A stretch of 39,376 nucleotides of DNA from Candidatus Levyibacteriota bacterium (GTDB taxonomy: Bacteria; Patescibacteriota; Microgenomatia; Levybacterales; UBA12049): positions 1-39,376 of the forward strand of contig JAUSEW010000005.1 of NCBI GenBank assembly GCA_030651475.1, given 5' to 3'. Shown in pieces: positions 31,553-38,163 of the stretch (positions are counted from its first letter, which is position 1; each line of letters starts with the position of its first letter). Under the pieces are notes generated by a model. It was not told the DNA's origin. It worked only from the letters and a program-made list of their open reading frames with translations, and searched no databases. The translations under genes and the position numbers were made by a program.

Positions 31553-32188
31553 GTGAAGCTTCTTAAGGAATTTTTTATTTTGCTTCTGTCTTTTTCAGCT
31601 GTCTACGTATTGCAGTTAAAAACCATGTCTTCATATATCGCTCCGCTAATTGGCCTTCTGATAGTTTTATACTTAATTCTTTCTTTCAGGAAAGGTTTTG
31701 CCAGCCTTTTTACTTTGGGAGGGAATAGCATTTGGGGGATTTTTACCATCAATACCATCATCCTCCTAGTTATTTTTGGCACAGGATCCATCTCTTCAAG
31801 TCTTTTCTTTCTTCTCTACTTTCTGCTTTTCGGGATTGCATTTGTTTTCGAACCCGCATCTGTTTTCATATTCGTTTTGGGCTCAATTCTTATTTTCCTG
31901 CCGGATGCGCTCCTAAATGACGTATTGGGAAATTTCATAAGACTTGGTTCTTTGATTTTAATCTCCCCCATTGCTTTTTTCTTTGGCAAAGAATATCGGA
32001 AAAATGACGAAGAAGAAGAAAAATTGGAAGACATTGAAGAAAGAACCAGAGATGCTGCAGATACAATCGCTCACGATGTAGAGCAAGTGCTCAAAAAAGA
32101 GAAAGGCAATCTGGAACCCGAAGATCTTGAGAAACTCAATGATATTTTGGTAGAGACAGAAGATCTGCGGGCAGAAACGAAAGAATAA
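31553..32188 (+). CDS. Multi-pass membrane protein with charged C-terminal tail
   Basis: The family is not recognised. The start is a GTG (MKLLKEFFILLLSFSAVYVL). About five hydrophobic segments fill residues 1-145 (for example YIAPLIGLLIVLYLILSF, GIFTINTIILLVIFGTGSISSSLFFLLYFLLFGIAFVF and SVFIFVLGSILIFLPDALL). They are followed by a strongly acidic helical tail, KNDEEEEKLEDIEERTRDAADTIAHDVEQVLKKEKGNLEPEDLEKLNDILVETEDL, probably a cytoplasmic coiled coil. It is 5 bp upstream of the secreted-protein genes and may be their export or assembly partner; this is inferred from position only. Confidence 0.8.
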   Translation: MKLLKEFFILLLSFSAVYVLQLKTMSSYIAPLIGLLIVLYLILSFRKGFASLFTLGGNSIWGIFTINTIILLVIFGTGSISSSLFFLLYFLLFGIAFVFEPASVFIFVLGSILIFLPDALLNDVLGNFIRLGSLILISPIAFFFGKEYRKNDEEEEKLEDIEERTRDAADTIAHDVEQVLKKEKGNLEPEDLEKLNDILVETEDLRAETKE

Positions 32189-32193
32189 ACGAA

Positions 32194-32931
32194 ATGAAAC
32201 TAACCATATTCCTCATATTTTCTACCTTCTACCTTCTACCTTCTATAACGCCCGCCCTGGCACAAACTATGTCAAACACTAACTATACGCTGCAAATGGG
32301 CAACCTTAATATGACTGCGGGTAAGCCAACCGGACCAAGCAACAAATTAAATTTAACTGTCGGACAAACCGCACCTGGCCTTTACAGCAAATCAGGTGTA
32401 AATTACAAAGTCCGAGCCGGATTTCAGTATATAAAATCTATAATTGCCTTTGCATTTTCTATTTCTGAAACTAATATTAATTTTGGCACTCTTTCCCCAA
32501 CCACTCCGGCAACAAGAACCAATAATCTGACCATTTCAAACGGATCCGCAAACGGATATCAAATAACCGCTTTTGAAAACCATCAGCTTAACGTCCCTTC
32601 AACCGGTTCAATAATTCCCGACACAACTTGTGACGACGGAACCTGCACGGAAAGCACGTCTGCTCTTTGGAATAATACTTTAACCTATGGATTTGGTTAT
32701 AGATGCGACAACGTCAGCGGAACCGATTGCGCCAGCGGATTTACAACCTCAAATTATTACAAACAATTTGCAGATAATTCTGTTTCAGAAACTCCTCAAG
32801 CAGTGGTAAGCGGAACAAATGTAGGCAGAAGTAAGCAAGTGCAGGTAACTTATAAAGTCAATATTTCTTCGTCCCAGCCTCCGGGAACTTATACAAACGT
32901 CATTACGTATATCGCAACACCAACCTTTTAA
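32194..32931 (+). CDS. Secreted surface protein with C-terminal WxL-like module
   Basis: A signal peptide (MKLTIFLIFSTFYLLPSITPALAQT, cleavage after ALA) is followed by a short domain (NYTLQMGNLNMTAGKPTGPSNKLNLTVGQTAPGLYSKSGVNYKVRAGFQY). Next comes a ~160-residue beta-rich module (FSISETNINFGTLSPTTPATRTNNLTISNGSANGYQITAFENHQL) ending at the very C-terminus with PPGTYTNVITYIATPTF. The 33999 protein has the same module and end. Arrangement and position resemble Firmicutes WxL proteins, which bind cell-wall polymers through such C-terminal domains, but the WxL motif itself is not seen. The signal-peptide DNA contains a TCTACCTTC tandem repeat (32221-32246). Confidence 0.85.
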   Translation: MKLTIFLIFSTFYLLPSITPALAQTMSNTNYTLQMGNLNMTAGKPTGPSNKLNLTVGQTAPGLYSKSGVNYKVRAGFQYIKSIIAFAFSISETNINFGTLSPTTPATRTNNLTISNGSANGYQITAFENHQLNVPSTGSIIPDTTCDDGTCTESTSALWNNTLTYGFGYRCDNVSGTDCASGFTTSNYYKQFADNSVSETPQAVVSGTNVGRSKQVQVTYKVNISSSQPPGTYTNVITYIATPTF

Positions 32932-32932
32932 T

Positions 32933-33955
32933 ATGAAAATTTTTTACTTTTTATTTATGATTTTAAATTTTGCATTTTTAATTTTTAATTTTGATAAAGC
33001 TGCCGCAGCAGGCTTATCAATAGGCATTTATCCTCCGTTAATACAAATCGAAACCTTACCGCCTGCAAATGTAAATTCCAAGATAACCATCCAAAACTTA
33101 GGCGACAATCCTGTTGATTTAGAAATAACTCTTAAGCCATTTATTGCCTCTAAAGATCAAAACGGACAAGTTGAATATATTCCCCAAGATCAATCATTTG
33201 GCGAAGACCCTCTGATTCTCCAAAGAGTACAAATTATTGACGAAGGAAAAACAATTAAAAACATCACTCTTGCTCCGCTTCAGAAAAAAGATTTAACTCT
33301 CAATATAAATATTCCTTCCGAGGAATCTCTAGGCGACTATTACTTTTCCGTTATATTTTCCGCCATTCCCGAAGCTCAAAATACAGAGGCTAATCCTTCT
33401 TTGCTTGTCAATCAGTCCCAAAGTGTAGGAGGAGTTGCGACAAATGTGCTTCTTTCCGTTTCATCCGAAACCAAAGAAACCCCTCAAGGCGTTATCGAAA
33501 CATTCTCGTCTCCAATATTTTTAGAAAAGGGTCCTGTTCCTTTTACCGTAAGCATTAAAAATACCGGACGCTATTTTATAACTCCTCAAGGTTCAATTCT
33601 TATCAAGAATATCTTCGGACAAACGGTAGGAAAAGTAAATCTTCTTCCTGTAAATATTTTGTCTAACTCAACACGCTTGCTCCCCGATGAACTGCAGTCT
33701 CCTGAATCAAATCCATCCACGGCAGAACTAAACGCTAAACGCTATACGCTAAACGCTACTAAAGCTTTCTGGCCGGAAACTTTTCTTCTTGGTCCATATC
33801 AAGCCACACTTAATGTGTCTTTATCTGATCAAGGACCGATATTTAAAAGAAGCATCTACTTTTTTGCGCTTCCATTGCAAAGCCTAATTGGTTTAGCAAT
33901 AGCTGCTATCGTCTTTGTTTTGATACGCAGCAAAATAAGAAAAAGAAATGCTTGA
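32933..33955 (+). CDS. Membrane-anchored surface protein, DUF916/WxLIP-like
   Basis: A signal peptide (MKIFYFLFMILNFAFLIFNFDKAAAAG) precedes an Ig-like domain, SIGIYPPLIQIETLPPANVNSKITIQNLGDNPVDLEITLKPF, and a second one with LGDYYFSVIFSAIPEA. A third region is VPFTVSIKNTGRYFITPQGSILIKNIFGQTVGKVNLLPVNIL. It ends with a TM helix and basic tail (LIGLAIAAIVFVLIRSKIRKRNA). This layout matches the DUF916/DUF3324 proteins that accompany WxL proteins in Firmicutes. A 33-nt repeat encodes ELNAKRYTLNA in an exposed loop before the last strand. It begins 1 bp after the upstream secreted-protein gene, suggesting a receptor-ligand pair. Confidence 0.83.
   Translation: MKIFYFLFMILNFAFLIFNFDKAAAAGLSIGIYPPLIQIETLPPANVNSKITIQNLGDNPVDLEITLKPFIASKDQNGQVEYIPQDQSFGEDPLILQRVQIIDEGKTIKNITLAPLQKKDLTLNINIPSEESLGDYYFSVIFSAIPEAQNTEANPSLLVNQSQSVGGVATNVLLSVSSETKETPQGVIETFSSPIFLEKGPVPFTVSIKNTGRYFITPQGSILIKNIFGQTVGKVNLLPVNILSNSTRLLPDELQSPESNPSTAELNAKRYTLNATKAFWPETFLLGPYQATLNVSLSDQGPIFKRSIYFFALPLQSLIGLAIAAIVFVLIRSKIRKRNA
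33725..33757 (+). repeat. 33-nt AACGCT repeat, copy A (encodes ELNAKRYTLNA)
   Basis: Identical over 33 nt to 38436-38468 and read in the same frame in both genes. Built from GAACTAAACGCTAAACGCT plus ATACGCTAAACGCT. Related words fill 18207-18290. Confidence 0.85.
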
Positions 33956-33980
33956 CAATGAATTATTATTGTTACATACT
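33952..33980 (+). promoter_or_regulatory. Promoter of the 33999 surface-protein gene
   Basis: A perfect TTGACA (33952-33957), 17 bp and CATACT (33975-33980). It straddles the stop of the upstream gene and supports the ATG at 33999 rather than the track start at 33948. Confidence 0.6.
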
Positions 33981-33998
33981 GGTAAAAATGGCTATTTC

Positions 33999-35450
33999 AT
34001 GAAAAGGTCGGTTTTGTCATTGGTATTAGTTTATATTTTTATTCTGTTCTTTTTGTCTGCAAAAAGTTCCTATGCTGCGACTCTTGCCAGTGTATCAGAC
34101 ACTATCACAACATCTCGTCCTTCAGCTTCCGCGCCTTTAACTGCAAACCAAGCTGCAAGCGCATCCCAAGTAACTGTAGTTGATAACGGATCAATATATC
34201 TTGCTTCGGACTCGGCGACTTTTCGGCCTGATACAGGAGAAACTATTGATACGTCCAAAAATGTATCCTCTATGTCCGCCCAAATCTCCGGGACTCCAAA
34301 TACCCGTATTGTTTATTTTACAAATACGATAACCAATACACATCATGCAGGCGACCCTGTGGTTGTACCTACAACTGCAATGCACACTATTTCCTTTAGG
34401 ACAGTCGCAGCTATTCCAACGTCCGGCAAAATTACAATTACCTTTCCTGCTCTAACAACCGGTGACGCAAATAATGCCGCTTCCCCTTCTGCCACAACTT
34501 TCCAGCTTAATGCGCTCTCGGACACCAATGTCAAAATTAACGGATTGTCAGGAGCTGCGACATTTACAGGCACCTATACTGCTCCTACCAACGGCACATC
34601 GCCAACTATCGCGTTAGCTTTAACTTCAACAACCACTATTGCAGCCAGCACTACGGTAACCATTCTTCTTGGCTGCTCGGCAAATTCAGGCGCATCCTGT
34701 ACGACTCAAGTTCCAACCATTATTAACCCAACTAAAACAGCAGCTGCAGGCACAGCAGATTCTTGGGCGCTGACAATTACTACTACTGATGTAACAAATA
34801 GCATTGACCTTGATAGCGCAAAAATTAGGATTGGAACCGTTGAGTCAGTCCATGTCCAGGCAACAGTTGATCCGACTCTTACGTTTACAATTGCCGGAAT
34901 TGCCAATAGCACAGCTATAAACAACGGCAATACTACGGGATGTACGAATACGGAAACAACCAATACAGGCATCGCTTCAACTGCGACAACTGTTAATTTA
35001 GGCAATCTTTCCAGCGGGGCAATCAATATCTCTGCCCAGCTGATAACAATTTCCACCAACGCGCAAAACGGTTATAGTCTTACTGCGACTTCTTCCGGCC
35101 ATTTGATTAACCCTGCGACCGGCTTTTGGATAGCTGACTCGACAACTCCAACCGTTATGACTGCAGGGACACCTTGGTTTGGCATACACGCATGCGGACT
35201 TAATGTGGCTTCTGGCACTTGGGCAACAGGCGCAACCGGAGGAGGAGCAAACGCTAAATACGGCTGGCCAACACAAGCTACATCCGTAAGTCTTGCTTCC
35301 GTAGCAACAGGACCAATTGGCAATACTGCTTCAACAGGCGGAGTCGGGGCCGGATTGACAAGCGTTGAGTATGCTTCAACTGTTGATGTAAGCGTACCAG
35401 CAGGAATTTATTCGTCAGTCATTACGTATGTAGCAACACCAACCTTTTAA
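33999..35450 (+). CDS. Large Thr/Ser-rich secreted surface protein with WxL-like C-terminus
   Basis: I choose the ATG at 33999: it begins the signal peptide MKRSVLSLVLVYIFILFFLSAKSSYAAT and lies after a good promoter; the upstream 17 codons contain that promoter. The mature protein (~455 aa) is rich in Thr, Ala, Ser and Asn with few charges, typical of a surface layer or stalk protein (SGKITITFPALTTGDANN, TSTTTIAASTTVTILLGCSANSG). The C-terminal part VNLGNLSSGAINISAQLITISTNAQNGYSLTATSSGHL and the end VPAGIYSSVITYVATPTF match the module of the 32194 protein. Base composition is more GC-rich than its neighbours, which follows from the Ala/Thr/Gly content. Confidence 0.85.
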   Translation: MKRSVLSLVLVYIFILFFLSAKSSYAATLASVSDTITTSRPSASAPLTANQAASASQVTVVDNGSIYLASDSATFRPDTGETIDTSKNVSSMSAQISGTPNTRIVYFTNTITNTHHAGDPVVVPTTAMHTISFRTVAAIPTSGKITITFPALTTGDANNAASPSATTFQLNALSDTNVKINGLSGAATFTGTYTAPTNGTSPTIALALTSTTTIAASTTVTILLGCSANSGASCTTQVPTIINPTKTAAAGTADSWALTITTTDVTNSIDLDSAKIRIGTVESVHVQATVDPTLTFTIAGIANSTAINNGNTTGCTNTETTNTGIASTATTVNLGNLSSGAINISAQLITISTNAQNGYSLTATSSGHLINPATGFWIADSTTPTVMTAGTPWFGIHACGLNVASGTWATGATGGGANAKYGWPTQATSVSLASVATGPIGNTASTGGVGAGLTSVEYASTVDVSVPAGIYSSVITYVATPTF

Positions 35451-35511
35451 GAAAGTTGGGGAATTTCTAATTATTAAACAAATATACAAATTACAAATAA
35501 CGAAATCAAAA

Positions 35512-35647
35512 TAAGCGAAGACACAAAATTTTCGCAGATTGCGAAGAATCAGGAAAAATATTAAAGTAATAAGAGATGCTAATAACCGAATTGCCGCTAA
35601 ATAAAAACTATGAACCGGCAATAAGAAAATTTTCGTGTCGGCGCTTA
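35512..35647. repeat. Inverted-repeat-bounded segment (MITE-like or structured RNA)
   Basis: TAAGCGAAGACACAAAATTTTC (35512-35533) is complementary to 35625-35647 (reverse complement TAAGCGCCGACACGAAAATTTTC) at 20 of 22 positions with one gap. Inside, a second pair ATTGCCG/CGGCAAT (35590-35596 and 35616-35622) can form a hairpin. The segment is ~136 bp and fills most of the gap between two surface-protein genes. I see no gene in it. Confidence 0.6.
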
Positions 35648-35655
35648 ATAAGCAT

Positions 35656-36621
35656 ATGAAAAATTTTAAAATTAAAATTGGATTATTGGTAGTATTTGTT
35701 TATTTGTTTATTGGGTTATTGTCGCCTAAGGCGACTGCGCAAGAAGATATTAGGACAATGACGATTGTTCCTCCGACGGTTGAACAGAGTCTGGATCCGG
35801 GAGGAAAAGCCGAAGGCACAATGAAAGTTATCAACGACAGTAACTCTCCTCTATCTTTCACTGTTTCCGTTAACGATTTTATCGTCGAAGATGCCAAAGG
35901 AACTCCAAATTTACTTGCTCCGAATACTCTTTCCAAGAAATTCAGCGCGTCTTCCTGGATTGGAGTTACGCCAAGCTCGTTCATAGTCCCTCCTCATGAC
36001 AAACAAGTTTTAAATTACTATATCCAAGTTCCCTCTTACGCCAGGCCAGGAGGACATTATGCATCGGTTGTCTTTACTCCAACAAACAATATCGGAATAC
36101 AAGGAACCGGAGCATCTGTTGAAACAAAAGTGGGTACTCTTTTCTATATTTCCGTAAGCGGCACTATCAACGAATATGCCATGATAACCAAATTTCTCAC
36201 AAACTCATTCCAAGAATACGGTCCTGTAAGTATAGCAACGACAATTAAAAACTTTGGAGATCTGCATATTAAACCTGCAGGACAAATAACTATTTATGAT
36301 ATGTTTGGCAGAAAAATTGAAAGCTCAACTTTCCCTAAATTCAATATTTTCCCTCTGGCTTCGCGAGACTATCAAAACAGCATTGGAGCCAAAATAATGA
36401 TCGGACGCTTCAGAGCCAATATCCTAACAAGCTACGGCCAAAATAACAATCTTCCGCTGATTGCAAATGTCTATTTCTGGGTTTTCCCATGGAAGATAGC
36501 CTTAATAATTATCCTTGCAATAATCGCTATAATTTTGGGGACAAAGTATTGGAAGAAGAAATCAAGTAAAGAAGAGGACTCTGTCAAAGACGAGGATCAA
36601 CCTCAGATAATCCACCATTGA
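35656..36621 (+). CDS. Membrane-anchored surface protein, DUF916/WxLIP-like (second copy)
   Basis: The ATG at 35656 (MKNFKIKIGLLVVFVYLFIGLLSPKATAQED) gives a clean signal peptide; the track GTG at 35635 adds residues encoded by the inverted repeat. Ig-like parts: MTIVPPTVEQSLDPGGKAEGTMKVINDSNSPLSFTVSVNDF, then SWIGVTPSSFIVPPHDKQVLNYYIQVPSYARPGGHYASVVFTP, which is a strong DUF916-type block, then YGPVSIATTIKNFGDLHIKPAGQITIYDMFGRKIESSTFPKFNIFPLASRDYQ. It ends with a TM helix (KIALIIILAIIAIILGTKYWKKK) and a charged tail. Like the 32933 protein it follows a WxL-like secreted protein, so the locus has two ligand/anchor pairs. Confidence 0.85.
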   Translation: MKNFKIKIGLLVVFVYLFIGLLSPKATAQEDIRTMTIVPPTVEQSLDPGGKAEGTMKVINDSNSPLSFTVSVNDFIVEDAKGTPNLLAPNTLSKKFSASSWIGVTPSSFIVPPHDKQVLNYYIQVPSYARPGGHYASVVFTPTNNIGIQGTGASVETKVGTLFYISVSGTINEYAMITKFLTNSFQEYGPVSIATTIKNFGDLHIKPAGQITIYDMFGRKIESSTFPKFNIFPLASRDYQNSIGAKIMIGRFRANILTSYGQNNNLPLIANVYFWVFPWKIALIIILAIIAIILGTKYWKKKSSKEEDSVKDEDQPQIIHH

Positions 36622-36632
36622 AATTCTAAAGA

Positions 36633-37511
36633 CTAGTATCCTACCCACCACCAATCGTGGAGCAATTTTGGGGTTTGATTAAAAGAATCAGTTGCAGTCC
36701 TCCGCACAATTCTATAAAGAAAAGTAAATTTCTCCGGCCATAGTCTTATAATAAGTATAATAATCAGGATAAGGATTGGAATTGCAATCCAAAGCGGTCC
36801 AAACGATATGAAAGTGAAAAACCTTATAATTTTGGACAATATGTCTTGCAAAAATGCCAAGATTTGCTGCCATAAAGAAAGAGATTTTAATTCAACTTTT
36901 TTCGTAGGCGTCAGAGATTCTTTGTCTTGATATGTTGCTTTGGCGTAAATCTCATATGTCCCTGCCGCAAGAGATGGAACTTTGAATGAATAATATCCTT
37001 TGCTGTCTGCTCTGGTAGTTAAAATCTGGCCGTTACTTAATTTAAGAGTTACCGTGGCTCCTGGCATGGTGTAACCGAAAGCCGTGACTGTTTGCCCTTG
37101 CGCAACCTCGTTTCTGCTTAATGCCAGCGTCGGAGGAAGAAAAAGATTATTCATCGTAATGCTTCCTGTTGCAGGAGGAAAAGAAAAACAGGTCGTGGAA
37201 TCCCCAACTCTGGCGAAATCAACCGCCTCAAGACAAAATCCAGAAAATCCTTTATTTATGAGAACTTGGGAAATAAAGAAATTACCATTCGCATCTGCTA
37301 CAGCGGATCGTATAAACGTACCATCCGACGAAGTTAAGATGATAGATGCGTAAGGAGAGACAAATCCGGAAACATTAAGATAGAACTCACCTACGGATGC
37401 TGATACCCCGGTTTCCAAACGGCCTGTTGGATTTTGTATGATTTGAGCGTGAGCCTTGCCTGTAACGGCTAAAGAGTAAATCAAAAATAACAGTAAAAGT
37501 AATTTCCTCAT
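36633..37511 (-). CDS. Secreted Ig-like/carboxypeptidase-regulatory-type protein with C-terminal TM
   Basis: The ATG at 37511 (MRKLLLLLFLIYSLAVTGKAHAQ) starts the signal peptide; a TAGAAT hexamer 7 nt upstream suggests a leaderless message. Two beta-sandwich domains follow: GEFYLNVSGFVSPYASIILTSSDGTFIRSAVADANGNFFISQVL and FGYTMPGATVTLKLSNGQILTTRADSKGYYSFKVPSLAAGTYEIYAKATY, the G-A-T-V...G-x-Y-x-F pattern of CarboxypepD_reg-like folds. An amphipathic stretch and a TM helix (LWIAIPILILIIILIIRLW) anchor it, ending in LLHDWWWVGY. It is convergent with the 35656 gene (11-bp gap). Probable structural or adhesive surface role. Confidence 0.83.
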   Translation of the reverse strand: MRKLLLLLFLIYSLAVTGKAHAQIIQNPTGRLETGVSASVGEFYLNVSGFVSPYASIILTSSDGTFIRSAVADANGNFFISQVLINKGFSGFCLEAVDFARVGDSTTCFSFPPATGSITMNNLFLPPTLALSRNEVAQGQTVTAFGYTMPGATVTLKLSNGQILTTRADSKGYYSFKVPSLAAGTYEIYAKATYQDKESLTPTKKVELKSLSLWQQILAFLQDILSKIIRFFTFISFGPLWIAIPILILIIILIIRLWPEKFTFLYRIVRRTATDSFNQTPKLLHDWWWVGY

Positions 37512-37835
37512 TACTATCATTCTATGCATAAAGAGATAAAGAAAACAACGCCTTGAAATCTTATTTTTAGTTTATGTCTTCTTTGCAGTCTAAACAAAAA
37601 TTCTATTCCTCGTAGCGCTTAAGAGTCTTGAGTGATAACTTAAAAATGAAGTCAAAAAATTTGTCTTATCGAATTTTTATCTTGTTTAAAGTTTTTTATA
37701 AACGAAACGTGAAATTTAAAATTTTTTAATTTTCGATAGACTTTTTTAAAACTGGAGGAAGAAAAATAAGAAACTCAAAAAGCAATTTTGTGACAAACAC
37801 ATCAAAACGCATCATTGGTTATTATAGGTTCTTTA

Positions 37836-37990
37836 ATACATTATGATATGTTTATATATAGATTATGTTTTCTGAAAATACAAACATTTATCGAATAAGC
37901 TGTAAAATTATCGTGAAAACCCACATTTTCGTACTTTTTCACACAATTTTTCCTTAGCTCGCAACAGTGTATTAAAATATCATAATGTAT
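37836..37990. repeat. 14-bp perfect inverted repeat
   Basis: ATACATTATGATAT (37836-37849) and ATATCATAATGTAT (37977-37990), 127 bp apart, upstream of the promoter at 38014. Confidence 0.65.
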
Positions 37991-38013
37991 CATTTCATCC
38001 TTACTCTAGGCTC

Positions 38014-38043
38014 TTGACAATATGTGATAGAATTCTCTACTCT
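38014..38043 (+). promoter_or_regulatory. Promoter upstream of the Xer-domain gene
   Basis: A perfect TTGACA (38014-38019), 18 bp and TACTCT (38038-38043). It ends 6 nt before the ATG of the 37-codon ORF at 38050 and about 110 nt before the ATG at 38154. Confidence 0.5.
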
Positions 38044-38049
38044 AATTGT

Positions 38050-38163
38050 ATGGCAACAAAATTAATCTTCATTAATACTCCAGATAATCTGTATAATCCG
38101 TATAATCTCGTAGCTCGCGCTCACTTTTCACAAAAAGCAGTTAGGGAAATAAAATGCAGTTAG
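38050..38163 (+). CDS. Possible 37-codon leader ORF overlapping the Xer-domain gene
   Basis: MATKLIFINTPDNLYNPYNLVARAHFSQKAVREIKCS, too short for the ORF track. Its ATG is 6 nt after a -10 hexamer, as for other leaderless starts here, and it overlaps the start of the next gene by 10 nt (ATGCAGTTAG), which would allow translational coupling. Part of it (NLYNPYNLV) is encoded by a TATAATC-CG repeat, so it may be fortuitous. Confidence 0.35.
   Translation: MATKLIFINTPDNLYNPYNLVARAHFSQKAVREIKCS

Larger units (their letters stand above)
37512..38049. other. Non-coding AT-rich stretch, ~540 bp
   Basis: No ORF worth naming on either strand. Very AT-rich, with homopolymer runs, a 14-bp perfect inverted repeat (37836-37849 and 37977-37990) and a TTGACA promoter at its right end. 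It is the longest gene-free stretch of the window. I see no run of DnaA boxes that would make it a replication origin. Confidence 0.6.

Noticed and set aside
34706-35276. Minus-strand ORFs opposite the Thr-rich surface gene
   Set aside because: Long open antisense frames are a by-product of the low-complexity Ala/Thr/Gly codons; no start signals or domains.
37512-38049. Replication origin
   Set aside because: AT-rich and with an inverted repeat, but no clustered DnaA boxes and no dnaA/dnaN/parAB nearby.
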